A stretch of 64,000 bases of DNA, taken from contig SAXG01000105.1 in assembly GCA_012932865.1 (NCBI GenBank), forward strand, positions 41,116-105,115. Reading direction: 5' to 3'. This document shows, piece after piece, positions 11,124 to 22,652 of this stretch (position 1 is its first letter; the number at the start of each line of letters is the position of its first letter). A program made the position numbers and the translations under genes. The DNA comes from Amylostereum areolatum (lineage: Eukaryota; Basidiomycota; Agaricomycetes; Russulales; Stereaceae). Below the pieces are notes generated by a model, which did no database searches, was not told the DNA's origin, and was given only the letters and a program-made list of their open reading frames with translations.

Positions 11124-12179
11124 CTATCTTCTGGTTAGGTTAGCCACGGAGACTACAGACGCCTCCGCGTTTAGCCTTTCTTTCTCTATGTCTGTCGAGC
11201 TCCACACTGGCTCGAACGCGTCCACGTTCTCCGCGATAATCTTCAGCTTCGCCTTCATCCAGGCACCGCAGTCGGGACCGAGCGGCACGCGCGTCCACTC
11301 GCGCTTCCCGCCCTGCGCCTCGACGAGGCCCTTGGCCAGCCCCGTGCCCGAGACAACCTCGAACATCCGCGCGGCAGCCTTGACCACGTCTCCGACCTGC
11401 CCCTCGTCCAAATGCATCTGCAGCACGCGGCCCAGCGCGCCGTGGCCCTGCGCGTGGTCCGTATACGCTCCCGTCGGCCGCACCTCCCGCGCGTGCGCCT
11501 TGGCCGTCGCGAGGAAGTTCGTCGGGAAGAGGCCGGGCACAACGATGAGCGCGCGGACGTGGTACGGCGCGAGCTCGCCGCTCAGGGCTTCGGTGAACGC
11601 GTCGAGGGCGGCTTTGGACGCGTTGTATGCGCCGAGTCCCGGGCCGCCCGCGAAGCCGACGATGGAGGAAACGTTGAGGATGTGGCCGGATTGTTGGGCG
11701 CGGAAGGTGGGGAGGAGGGCTTGGATGAGGGCGAGGGGCCCGTACAGGTTTGTTTGAAATTGAGCGTGGATGTCGGCGAGGCTGGAGGGGAGGGAAAGGA
11801 CATCAAGGAGGGCTGAATAGGGAGCGAAGAGATGGCGTACTCGAGTTCTTCGACGGGGCCTTGCTGGACGTATCCAGCGTTGTTCACTAGCACGTCGATG
11901 CGTCCGTGGATGGCCACGGCCTGTTCTGCGGCTCCTTTGATGTGGTCGACGGAAGCGCTGGGGTTGAGAGACAGTGGAGAGGCGTCCTGCAAGGAGGCGG
12001 GGAGCTTGGAGACGTCCCGAGCGGCGGCGATGACCTGGATCGTCCAAAGGAATGAGTACAACCTCTGGAGTGGCGATAAGATCGCGGCATACCTTATCGC
12101 CCTGGGATAGAACATAAGCCGCGAGCGCAAGTCCCAGGCCAGAGTTGGCACCAGTGATAAGCCAAACGCGTGCAGACAT
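11124..12179 (-). CDS. classical short-chain dehydrogenase/reductase
   Basis: ATG at 12177-12179, stop at 11124-11126, three exons with two short introns near 12060-12100 and 11770-11830. The N-terminus VWLITGANSGLGLALA contains TGxxxGxG for NAD(P) binding. NNAGY follows, then the catalytic Ser in HILNVSSIVGFAG and the YNASK Tyr-x3-Lys pair, then PG in VVPGLFPTNF. Length of about 290 residues after splicing is normal for the family. The enzyme should be a cytosolic alcohol/ketone oxidoreductase; the substrate is not predictable. Its position between an aldolase and a DenD-like dehydrogenase makes a role in the same catabolic route plausible but unproven. Confidence 0.85.
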   Translation of the reverse strand: MSARVWLITGANSGLGLALAAYVLSQGDKVCRDLIATPEVVLIPLDDPGHRRRSGRLQAPRLLAGRLSTVSQPQRFRRPHQRSRRTGRGHPRTHRRASEQRWIRPARPRRRTRVRHLFAPYSALLDVLSLPSSLADIHAQFQTNLYGPLALIQALLPTFRAQQSGHILNVSSIVGFAGGPGLGAYNASKAALDAFTEALSGELAPYHVRALIVVPGLFPTNFLATAKAHAREVRPTGAYTDHAQGHGALGRVLQMHLDEGQVGDVVKAAARMFEVVSGTGLAKGLVEAQGGKREWTRVPLGPDCGAWMKAKLKIIAENVDAFEPVWSSTDIEKERLNAEASVVSVANLTRR

Positions 12180-13455
12180 ACTTCAGGTAGGAGAGGGGTG
12201 GTGTGCGGTGTTGTGTCAGTGGGACGATGTTCTCTGGGACGGTGCTAGTGGGAGGTTCTCTGCCATTTAAAAAAGAGAGAGCGAGAGTGGATCCACCGGA
12301 GAGATGTGGGTGTTCGCATGGCCCGGAGTGCATCTTAGAACCGGGAGAGAACGGGTGATGTGTGGAAGACATGGGGAAGTGCACTGGGAAGAAGGTCGGC
12401 TTGAGGCTGACTCACGTCGCATTGCTTGTGGGTTTCCCTTGTCCCGTGTGGGTCGATGATTCAATGCAGATGTATGGGGCCCAGAGCTTGCGACGTTGGC
12501 GGAGGGTTTTGTTCGCCTCAGCTGAGGGACTAACATTGAGGACCGGCGGTTAGACACGGATGGAACGCTCCAAAAGCTCCGCTGCACGCTGATCGGCGTG
12601 GGTGGATATACCTGGAGCTTCGATGAGCGCGCTCGCCGCTCTACGGTACTAGCACTAAATCGTATATCGAGGTTGGTCTGTCACTGGAATACGGTTCAAC
12701 GTTTGAAAGTTCGAGGACAGTTAGGAGACACTCACAGATTACGAAGGGTCGAAGTCGAAGTGTGTAATCGTTCTTCTGGAGACACGATGGACAAGCGTTA
12801 GGTTTCTGGATCTTCGGAAGAGTGCTTCAACAGTGGATCAGGAAACGGCGATGCCTACATTAATGGCATTGCGCAACAACGAGGGCCACCTTCCCCGGGT
12901 CATAACATGCTTCTAGAAATCTACGTGAGTCGAGGGGTAGAGTTAAGACTTAGTCTATAGTCACTTCGAGAGGCAGTGGGCCGCCACAGACTTGGAGTAC
13001 ATAGTAGGGGAAAGATGCGGGATGGGGATGATGTTGGGAATCCCGGGACGAATGACGATCTATCCGGACGGAGATCGAAGCATGCGATCTATCCGGGTGA
13101 TTGCAGAATCTATCCGGGTTATGTAAGTACGTTACGTCGTCGATCTCTGAGAGTCTGAAGCAATTTATTCCTCCATCCTCCTGACAGCCACTGAGCCACG
13201 TCTGAGTGACTGAATCCATATACACCTCCCGGCCGCGGCGCACCATTACCCGTATGTTCCGGTGAGGAAGAGCGCGTACCACCCACGACCTCGTAGCGAA
13301 CAAGGGGGTCTGGACCATTTTAGACCAGCTTAGTACTTGGGGAATCATCGCCCTTCTGCTCACGGGAGGTTTATAACTAGGCTGTTGGTCACACGTCATT
13401 TCGCTACTGGAAACTCCACTTCCGAGTCCCATTTTCACAAACCTTCGCCACCGCC
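12180..13455. promoter_or_regulatory. divergent upstream region SDR / DenD-like
   Basis: 1.3 kb between divergent starts, with no convincing ORF. A decamer atctatccgg occurs three times in the same orientation at 13058, 13087 and 13108, about 340-400 bp before the DenD-like ATG, and could be a regulator site. Confidence 0.4.
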
Positions 13456-14746
13456 ATGTCTGACGAAAGGACCGTTGTTCTTATCACCGGCTGCGCTGGC
13501 TGGCTCGGAGGCTTGGTACGCTTCTCTTCTACTACCCTTACCCTCCGACAGACATCACGCTGAGCAGGTTTACTTCCCAATTTCTCTTCACAGCTTGTCC
13601 ACGCCCTCCTCGCCGATCCCGACACGCCCAACTGTCACCTCATCCTTGCCGACATTGTCGAGCCTAAGGCCCCAGAAGACGCCCGCGTCGTGACCCTCCG
13701 GGCGGACCTCACAGACAAAGCTCAGGTCGACAACCTCTTCAAGACGGAGTACGGTATTCCTGACGTTATATATGCTCTGCACGGCATCATGTCGCGCGGG
13801 TCGGAAGACAACTTCGATCTCGGGCTGAAAGTGCTTTCAAGTTCTTTCGCTACTTACAGTGTGTGGATTGTGCTGACGACGGGCGAGGAAATAGGTCAAC
13901 GTCGACTCAGTACGCCTGCTCCTAGACGCCGCACGCCACCAAGGCGCCGGAGCAAACAAGCTGATCAAGTTCCTGTTCGCGTCCTCATTAGCGGTGTACG
14001 GCGGCCCTCTCGTGAGTCCCCTTCCTCTCCCCGTAAACCTGAATATGGATTCTGAACCGAACCGTCGGGCTGTGTAGCCCGCCGTGGTCACCCCCGACAC
14101 AATCGCCACGCCCGAGGGTGCGTACGGCATGGGCAAGCTCACGTCCGAGCTTCTCATCAACGAGTACACCCGCCGCGGCTTCGTCGATGGCCGGATCATG
14201 CGTCTCCCCACCATCGTCGTCCGCCCCGGCGTCCCCTCCGCCGCAACTTCCGCCTTTATCTCTGGTACGTCTCCCTCCTCCTACCACGTCCGTCCCCGGA
14301 CATCCACAAACAAGAGAAAAACAGGTATCATTCGCGAGCCGCTGAAAGGTCTCGAATCCGTCTGCCCCATCGGCGACGCCCTCGTCTCCCCCGAGCTCGA
14401 CAACCTCCGCGCCTGGCTCGCGTCCCCCGCCACCACGATCAAGAACTTCGTCATCGCCTCGCACGTCCCCGCCTCCGCCTTTCGCCCGCATTCGCGCGTC
14501 GTCTGCCTCCCGGGCTTCACCGCGTCCGTGCGCGACGAGCTCAACGCGCTCGCGGCGGTCGCGGGGGAAGACGCGCTCAAGCTCGTCAAGTTCAAGGACG
14601 ACCCGACGAACAGGAGGATCGTGTCGTCGTGGCCCGCCGCGTTCGATAATACTTATCCGTTGAGCTTGGGTTTCGTGGTGGACGAGGGCGGAATGGAGCC
14701 CGTTGTGAGGCAATTCAAGGAGGATGTCGAGGCTGGAATCGCGTGA
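13456..14746 (+). CDS. NAD-dependent epimerase/dehydrogenase, DenD-like
   Basis: Multi-exon gene from ATG 13456 to TGA ending at 14746. The N-terminus VVLITGCAGWLGGL has the GxxGxxG dinucleotide motif of extended SDRs. An Asp-containing strand (HLILADIVEP) favours NAD, and ALHGIMSRGSEDNFDLGLKVNV is the typical helix after strand 4. The catalytic region is FASSLAVYGG followed by YGMGKLTSE with Tyr-x3-Lys, and the substrate side contains GRIMRLPTIVVRPG. This order and spacing resemble D-erythronate dehydrogenase (DenD) homologues, which oxidise D-erythronate to 2-oxo-tetronate. Other extended SDRs remain possible. Together with the neighbouring ACS-type transporter and class II aldolase it suggests acid-sugar breakdown. 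Confidence 0.8.
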
Positions 14747-16432
14747 GCGGGGGAGAAGATGAGCCTTGCCGCTGTGTATTTGTTTAGCTCCGTGATTTTT
14801 ACATAGCTCTAGCTGGGATAGGCCTAAGCGTAAAAGCATCTATATTCAATTCAATCCACTAATCCCGTCGGCACCTGTCGGCACCCGCGGGGTAGTTATT
14901 CCTACGTACCGCCAACTTGGCCGACTTTACAAGTATTTGAAGCGAAAGACCCCTGTCAAAATGGATTTCCCCAGGATCCCCCCCCCCCCCCCCCCCAAAT
15001 CGCGGCAGCAGAGCAACTGCCAGGGACCGAAAGGGAAAGCTTGCTGTCACTGGCCAGCCAGCGTCGGCCGTCTTCGATCCTCGTTCATGGTTCTGTTCAA
15101 ATTGAGGCACACGCGCGAATTCGAAGAGCTGACTCGCCAACAAAGGAGACCAACCCATGCCATGGTCACGTTGATGTATAGGAAAAGATACGACGCACGG
15201 GAGATTTACAATCCCGGTCGGATGTCCTGGGATTCAAGAGGAATGGTCTGCGGAACCTTCTCTGTGCGAAATTGACTCGGAGCCCGTCGAAACGGTTCTC
15301 CGTTTCCGAGCAAGTTCTTCAAACCCGCGCCTACTATATATCTGGAGGCTGGCGTATGAGAGGGCAGGGGGGACAAGAAGCTAGATAATTATCGTTGCGC
15401 TAAACGAAATGAAGGCGAGCGACCTTACTACCACCCGTGGACGTCCATGGGCACCATATGTCCCAGACGTTATATTTAAGGCGCGCCTCAAAATTCGCGG
15501 ATAGAGCCAAGATAGAGCTGCGACAGGAGGCCGCCTATGCGGCAGTTGCGTGTTTATACTGACGAGGAAGACGTTGAAAGGGGTTGAATGCACGAAAGCG
15601 CTCACTTTGAAAGCGAGAGCGACAATGGATCGAGCATACGGAGGTGGCGGTGAAGGAACATTGAGGAATACATGAGGGCCGATGGAGAAAATGACATCGT
15701 AGATGAGCTCGTAAGTGACGGAAGGGGAGGTTAAACCGGGTGGTGGACGTCTTGACTTTTGAGCGGGAATTCGGGTTCAGACTAGTTCAGACCAGGTGAG
15801 TTTGAATTTGGACCTGCAGTTCAGAACGGCGTGGGTGACGGTCGGAGCTTAGACCTTAGAGACTCGCCAGTGCTCGAATACATAGGTCGATCACGACTCC
15901 CAAGAGAGTAGTCTATTCGAGTGTTGGCGCCCCGAACTCGTCGAGCAGGGTATGCGAAAGGTGACTGTAGCGAGCCGTCTGAAAACAAAAATTAGAGATG
16001 AGAAACAATTTTCCAGAGGCCTGGAGAGGAGCTGAGCATCAACAAGGACGAACTCGTCCACATCCTCGCTGCCCAAACTTTTTTGGTATGCCAGTGAGAC
16101 TACTTACATAGGGCGACGATACCGTTCCTTCGTATCCAGGCAGAATTGAAGGCAACTTCCTGGATATACGAGCAGAGCACCCATAATGTCGGCGTTGAGA
16201 GTGGTGACGCGCTCGTCTTATCCTGCAGGTGAATCTGCAGGTGTTTGTCGAAGTGGGCTGCGGCATGCCCGGCCAAGCTGGTCCGCTGGAGCGTGGCGGA
16301 GCGCGCGCCGAAAATGGCCAATTACGGCCGGCTCAGGCCGGCTCCCCACTTGACTTTGAGTCAAACTACAACACTCTCAGGCTACAACACCCCCCTTACT
16401 AGCATCTGAGCCCCTGGACTCTGCCAAAGGAC
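14747..16432. other. intergenic, no gene seen
   Basis: About 1.7 kb with no supported gene. It includes a 19-nt C run at 14978-14996. Minus-strand open frames at 15381-16321 are short, without motifs, and have no coherent splicing. Confidence 0.4.
14978..14996. repeat. poly-C run of 19 nt
   Basis: Uninterrupted C homopolymer. Length is likely unstable and unreliable in sequencing. Confidence 0.8.
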
Positions 16433-16540
16433 CTGATTCGCTGATTATGGTTGCACCCCTTATGCCGAGCTCTTCCTCTCTTTCCGAGTCAGTTTTCCAT
16501 GGGTTTTCCGTGAGAGCGCTTACCCACTGCGAGGTGACAG

Positions 16541-18168
16541 TCTGCACACCGATATTTTACTACTCATCATCGAACACCTATCTGGCCACGTCACCCAATT
16601 TTCGACCGTTTCCAAGTGTATTCGAATCGTCTGTTCGAATTGTCTTTTCCGAAAATGCACCATCAATTGCATGGGACCGTACCCGCCGTCCAGCGTTCTG
16701 CCCTACATCCAGTGAGTCGTAACACTGTTTGATCGTATACTATATATGTAACTGGTTTGACGGATAGAACGCTCGTTTTGCGCGGGGCCGTATCCTTCGA
16801 AGATCGCTTTTCGTATCTGGAGCTAGCAGTGCTTCAGATGGCGTCCCTTCACACTGTTCGCATCATCGAGTCTCCAGAAAGCGTTGCCTGGTCTACCCTG
16901 AAGACCGTGCTATCCTCCCGTTCACTTCGCATGCTTGAGATCATATATTCTCCGTGGCTGAAAACACTCGCCCCTTCGCGCGGACATACGACAAAGTTTT
17001 TCTCTCCTCTGTGCAAGTTCGCCTATGTGGTTGATCCTTGGCACGAATGCAGTGACATGGAAAGTGTCAACCCACGGCTGGAAAGGCAATTCCTCGAACT
17101 CATCATGAGCCGGGTCCGCAATACCGTTGAATGCCTTCAGCTTCCTGTAGACGTCGCTCTCCTTCAACACATCGCGACGACGCCCTACAAATCTTTGCAA
17201 GACATCGCTCTATCCGGATACTATTACGATCAAGAGAAGGATCCTACGCTACTCCTTCGCACCCTATGCAATGTGCCCCGTCTCAAGAGCTTGGATCTAA
17301 AGCTTATACAAAGGGACGGTTCGGGTCGCACCCTGGTTTGGCCTCCAGGTACTTTCTATAGCGCCACTTTCGATTATCTGGAGAGGATATCCATCTCTTA
17401 TCCTGATCCAGCCGACGAAATCTATTCACGTCTCCCTTCCAGCGTCCAACATCTCTCGCTTCTTGATTGGCCACGACACTACCTCTGTGCGGATCCATTT
17501 TCCCGATTCTACAAGGGCATCATTTCGAATCCTAGCCAATACCTGGAACATTCCCTCCTCGCATCCGCAGAGCTCCGTCGTATCCTGAATAAATGACACC
17601 TCCCTTCCGCCGAGTCGCTCTGCGTGTCTTTCAGGGCGTCTCACGATGAGGCTGCTGGGGACCCATTCCGGAACCTGTCGTCGCAGTTTCCGAAGCTCAA
17701 ATCAGTCCAAGTCCATCGCTACCGGGCACAAGGTGAGAAATACGTCGATTCAGTAAGCAATTCAGCATACATTATCGACAACCAATGACCTAACCCGCAC
17801 AGACGGATATTTCCCGGGCGCTATCGTCTCTCAGGGAACTACGAACGCTGCGCATGCCTATCGACATCCTGACGGACAGCCCGCACAAGCTTCAAAGCGT
17901 CAATGACCGGGACAATCAGATGGCCACAATCGAACGCCATGCTCGCGTATTTGCCAACAACATTCAGTCTGTGCACATGGTTGGCATCCTTGCTCGCAAT
18001 TTTTCGAATAATCAGTGGGCCTCGTGGCGCGTCACTCGGGACGGCACAACCCAGGCGGAGCTCGTCGCTGTGGAGTCATGGGACAAAAAGAAAGAATACT
18101 CGTACGTGTCGCGGACTCGAACCATTTCTGCGCGCTCATAACCTACTTACAGTGATCTCCCGCTTTGA
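16541..18168 (+). pseudogene. F-box/LRR-like protein with in-frame TGA
   Basis: The segment SLHTDILLLIIEHLSGHVTQ at 16540-16600 is a typical Agaricomycete F-box helix, which would recruit a substrate receptor to an SCF ubiquitin ligase. It is spliced (intron ending at 16768) to a long leucine-rich region with repeated LxxL-strand patterns such as LHTVRIIE and LKSLDLKLI. The reading frame continues smoothly beyond TGA 17594-17596 into HLPSAESLCVSFRASHDE and, after an intron, DISRALSSLRELRTLRMP, ending at 18168. No GT-AG pair in the right phase removes the TGA, which probably replaces a Cys codon. No in-frame ATG precedes the F-box; an ATG at 16499 would need a 31-nt intron. The gene is therefore probably broken, or truncated to the first 350 residues. 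Confidence 0.65.
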
Positions 18169-18413
18169 TGACCAGAAACAACCAGACCCCATGGAGTGGC
18201 GACCTTTTGTACTGGACCATTCGAAGTGTCTTGTATTTTATCACGATACTACAGCCATGAATGCATGGGTATTGGCAAGGGAAGCTTCGATGAGAATAAG
18301 CATGGTAGACCACGCTGCGGGCTCGTTAGACGTGGGCGCGTAAACGTTCAACATTTAACATGCATTGCAGCTATACAAACTAGACACCACACAATACTAG
18401 AATAACACCAGTT

Positions 18414-21400
18414 CTACACGAAGATACGAGAGAGATAGGTGTCGACGCCTTCCTTCCCTTTCAAGAGCCCCCCAAGAACACCGTCCGGCCTGATGATGGC
18501 GATCTTCGGCTCTTTACCAGCATTATACGCAGAGTATGCGTGGCCCTCGCTGTCCCGAAGGACTATGGCATCGGAGCCGTCGGGCGCGACGTTCTCTTGA
18601 AGGGACTCTGTAGCTTTGGGGAGTAATAGAACGATGCGAACTCCAGTGGCCCTGTACTTGGCGGACACGACGCCAGTATCCGCAGAGCCGAAAATCAGCA
18701 CGGTGTGGTATGTCGAGCCGAACGTCGTGAAGAGCGTGGTGGTGACGCCCGTCTTGACGTTAACCAGCGCAGGAGCGTCGGGGGCTCTGTCTCCCGCGTG
18801 TACCCGACCGCCACTCACATACGTCGAGGCGGTCGCTGCCGCCTCCTCCGCGCCCTCAGAGCCGAACTCATCGACGACGACGGAGCTCCAGCGGCAGTGT
18901 ACGCCGAGCTGCCTGAACGACGCCGGCCGCTTCCAGGCGTTCTCGGGGGCGTCCGAGCTGGACGGATTGAACGTCTGCACGAGCAGCTTTGTCGTGATTT
19001 GGAGCATTTCCTGGATCACGGGGCGGCGTTCCTCGTTGTAAGAATCGAGGAGGGATGGGAGCGCGAGGCCCTTGCACACGAGGGAGAGCTTCCATCCCAG
19101 GTTCATCTGGGCACCGTAAGAAGATCAGCGCGAAAATAACGAAGCCAAGGTAATGGTATGCACAGCATCCATCACGCTCGAGTTCATGCCTTGACCTCCG
19201 GTTGGGCTGTGGATATGCGCCGCATCTACGCAAAACAAACCGTCATTTTCACAAGTCGCGACCGAGCTGCTGTGAGTTACCTCCAGCTAGGAGAACTCTC
19301 CCTGCCCGGAAAGTGTCAACCATACGCACGTTGGGTCTGTCCGTCCATTGATTATCCGCAAATCTACAGCGAATGCAGTCACGACTCACTTCCAGTCGGC
19401 AATAGTTTCGATTTTTCTGATTTTGATATCAGGGTTCTTTGTGACGTCGGACACAGACTGCTGCAGGTAGTCGTGGTCGTGCACCGCCCTGGCGCAGTCA
19501 AAGTGTGGACCGCCGACGACGAGAGAATACACGTTCTCCGTCGCACTGCGATCTGTGGGGCAGAAGGTCACCCTGTCGACAAGATGATCGCGTTAGAGTA
19601 CCGTGACAGGGTTCTCTGGGAAAACCCCCCTTGCAAAACCCCTCTAATTAGCGCTAACGTAGCAGATTTGCAGATTTGCAGATTAGAGAACCCCCCCTTC
19701 TTACTCAGCATTCAGTTTGCGCCAATTTTGCGCAAACCTTGCACAACAGCCATGCAAAAGTTTGCTCGTGGCCTGCTCAAGCGTCCTGCGGGCCTGTGCT
19801 GGTCGCCCATCGCCCCGTCGCGATACCCGCTTCCAATATTGTGTGCTCCCCATACCGTGTTCCTCTGTCCAGAAATAAAATGCATTGCAAAACTACGACT
19901 ACGAGTACACTGTGTATTGTATAACAATGCCTCATGCAAGCGAGAAAGTGCTGGCAGCGTACGATATCCCACTAGACATATCTACCTCATGATGCACTGG
20001 TCACAATCCCCACATTGAGACACAACAACGGAAGGAAAGAGTGAATGCTTCAATGGGAGGGACAGAGGACTACAGTAACAAGGGCCAAAGAGTGCAAGGA
20101 CACATACACACACCTCTGTGACACATCAACGACGGCCGTTCAACCGTCAGACCAACTCCCTCACAATGTCCCCTCACAATGTCCAAAAGACCCTTGTCCT
20201 AACTTGCGAGACGTCGGAAGTGTGGAGCATTGATGAGGATTCCGGTGCCAAAGGAAGAGAGGAGAAAGCGCAAAAGAGGAAGGCGTCGAGTGACGCGACA
20301 GCGGTGATGGTGGAGAGAAACAAAAAAAATGCTAAGTCGAAAGTTCGCTGTGCACGCTGGCAGGGGTTATTGCGAGCACGTGATGCTCGGACGGTCGTCA
20401 GAGCATCCAACACGACCGTGAGAAGTCCTGAAGGTTGTTGAACAGTCGAAGAGGCTCAGAGAAGAGCTGTCGAAGGGTCTCGTAGGCCTTTGTCGAGCGT
20501 GAGAACGTCCTGAAGGCTGTCGAGGAGCCTTGGTTGACCAATCGTTGACCGTGAGAATGTCTTGAAGGCTGTCGAAGAGGACCTCGTTGTCCGTGAGAAC
20601 GTCGTGAAACCCCTTTAGCGGCTGTTTGCACGCGTTAGAGAACCCCCTGCTATATAGTAAGCATTTGCACGAGATTTGCACAGAGGGGTTTTCCTGATGT
20701 TGGCCATACAAGAGATACAGACGAACATATTGCCTGACTTGCCACCGAACTTGTGACAGTGCTGCTCGACGAGGAAATGTGGCCAATGTGTTACAAGAAT
20801 ATCGTTAGGATGTCGAGAGGGTTAAAAGGCATAGTTAGCATAGCTGTACTTAGAGTGGGACACGATGGCCACCCACTTCGCGATCCAAGCCGTGAACCTC
20901 AACGTCGCCGAAAACCGTCCTGCCTGCGTACTCGGCATCGCCAAGAAGTTTTACTCCAAGGAGCCTCCTACTGTTTCCTGCGGGACTCGCCTTTCAATTG
21001 TTTTCTTGGAGCCGTTGCCAGTGTACCAACGCACCTTTTGCCCCATCAGCACCGACAACGTACTTGACGCGTATCGACTCCCTTTCTTCTACGCCGGATT
21101 TTCCGACAGAGGCTGTGACACCACTCTCATCTTGCTCGAGGTCGAGGAGTTCCGTAGCAAGTTCAACTTCGACGCCATACGTCCTAAGATGGTCGCGCAA
21201 GATAGCACAAGCGCGATCTTGCCCTAGCATCACGGCATTTGGCTATATGACCGGGTAATGTGAATAAGTTGGGATAGATAGCTTGATATTCGTAGTCGGA
21301 AACGACATACTATCGGAACATCCGGGGTAGCATCGATCTTGGGCATCATCTCGAACGTCCTCTCAAGTTTGCCGTTCTCGTCGTACTGCATGAATAGAGG

Positions 21401-21743
21401 AAGGGGGATGGCGTTTCTCTTGACATCGTCCAGGACGCCTAGTAGTCCGTAATGCTCTAGGACCCTGGGCTGAATGCGTCGTCAACCAGGGGATCTTAGA
21501 CTGTACTGGTAGGCGTCGGAAGGAAAACAGACGTACGAATATTCCCGCACCACGTTGTCCACGGAAATAGTGTGGTAGTTTGTCTATAATGCGTACATGC
21601 ACACCATGCTGTACCAGGCTAAGTGCGGCGACGAGACCCGTCGGCCCTGCACCTGCCTGAGGACGATATCTAGGGGTGAATAGGGTATACCATATTTCAG
21701 ACGACTGACTCACCACCAAGACGTCTATTGACCCGTGTGACAT
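18414..21743 (-). CDS. FAD-dependent aromatic monooxygenase, phenol-hydroxylase type
   Basis: Start ATG 21741-21743, stop 18414-18416, many short exons. Motifs in order: GAGPTGLVAALSL (GxGxxG, FAD ADP moiety), GAGIF and PRVLEHYGLL, YVVGADGAKG (DG motif), LAGDAAHIHSPTGGQGMN (GD motif, FAD ribityl) and LGWKLSLVCKGLA. A C-terminal thioredoxin-like domain follows (FTTFGSTYHTVLIFGSAD). This order is that of the PF01494 plus phenol-hydroxylase C-terminal class, which hydroxylates phenolic rings using NADPH and oxygen. The exon ending ...KFGGKSGNM joins in phase to VTFCPTDRSATENVYS, and the intron between them contains a 1.08-kb transposable element. The gene may still be functional if this enlarged intron is removed. 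Confidence 0.8.
19619..20694. mobile_element. 1.08-kb TIR element inside a monooxygenase intron
   Basis: Imperfect terminal inverted repeats start with GGAAAACCCC and share GCAAA after it (left at 19619, right ending 20694). Additional ttagagaacccc motifs occur near both ends (about 19684 and 20635). There is no coding sequence of its own. A clear target duplication was not found, so exact ends are uncertain by some bases. It lies entirely between splice sites of the monooxygenase. Confidence 0.6.
20417..20612. repeat. four imperfect direct repeats, gtgagaacgtcctgaagg
   Basis: Copies begin near 20419, 20499, 20551 and 20593, with spacing of 40-80 nt, all in one orientation, inside the intronic element. 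Irregular spacing and sequence drift indicate a decayed minisatellite. Confidence 0.6.
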
Positions 21744-22259
21744 AGTCTGGAAGGGCTGAGATGAAGTGGGGGTTGTTTTTGTTTAGGAGGGAGATGGCGA
21801 CGACGAGTACCAGTTATGGGGCGGCTGGGGGGCGCGGCTGCCATGCTGTTTTTAAGGCCTCGACGTTAACCTCCCGTAAGTTACCAGTCGGACTTTCGAA
21901 TGTCGGCACCAGGCCACCTCAGAGGTCGGCAGAAGCTAAAGATATCAGAAGCTAATATACGAGGTTTCAATGTACTTATATCATCCTTCTGAAACGAAGG
22001 AGCCGAACGCCGAGTGCGTGGCATCTCCGCAGTTTGTCCACAGGTTCCGGAACAAAGGTGAGAAACTTGCATATGTTGTGATTCCTGGATTGGACTCTGA
22101 TGGAGACTGGTGTGAGTGAATGTGGATCAGCTTCATCAATGAAGATACTAAATGTCCAAAGTACTGTGTGAATGTACGGCGCTTGCTTGCTGCGCACGCC
22201 ACGGTGTAATAAGTATACGCGTCTACCCCCGAGTCCCAACTTTTTCGCCGACCACAGGC
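21744..22259. other. intergenic, no gene seen
   Basis: Promoter side of the monooxygenase and left flank of the MITE. No supported ORF. Confidence 0.35.
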
Positions 22260-22587
22260 AGGACCCGTGAAGCTCCTGCAGATGTGTGTCCGCCAAAGTG
22301 CATTTTTTGAGGCAAAATTTGTCGAAATCGCTCCCCAGAAAGTGCATTTTTTGAGCCAAAATCTGGATATCCTTGTCAGAAAAGTGCATTTTTGAGGCCG
22401 TCTGGGCCAACTTTTAATGCCAAAAAGCTTGGTCCTGAGCCGGAGACGGCGGAAAAAACGGCACGTGCTTCAGGAACAGGGCCGAGTCTTAGCCGAAAGT
22501 GCATTTTTGGGGCCTAAAAAAGTGCATTTTTTGACCGAAAATCGGGAAGTTCGCCGGACAAACATCCACAGGAGCTTCACGGGTCCT
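22260..22587. mobile_element. 328-bp MITE with perfect 8-bp TSD
   Basis: Inverted termini AGGACCCGTGAAGCTCCT are identical at both ends for 18 nt and continue imperfectly for about 35 nt. The flanks carry the direct repeat CCACAGGC at 22252-22259 and 22588-22595. Inside, the motif AGTGCATTTTT occurs five times in the same orientation (about 22299, 22341, 22382, 22498, 22521), most of them followed by tTGA. It has no ORF. The 8-bp duplication suggests a hAT-type transposase mobilises it. Confidence 0.85.
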
Positions 22588-22652
22588 CCACAGGCGCTCT
22601 GTTATCCTTTCGCACTCGATATATATGGTGAGGTCACATGTAAAATCAAGCG

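Noticed and set aside
13404..13782. Minus-strand ORFs opposite the DenD-like first exons
   Set aside because: No motifs, and they overlap the Rossmann-fold exon on the plus strand.
20417..20612. Direct repeats with spacers, CRISPR-like at first sight
   Set aside because: Only four degenerate copies with uneven spacing, inside a fungal intronic transposon; no cas genes and a eukaryotic context.
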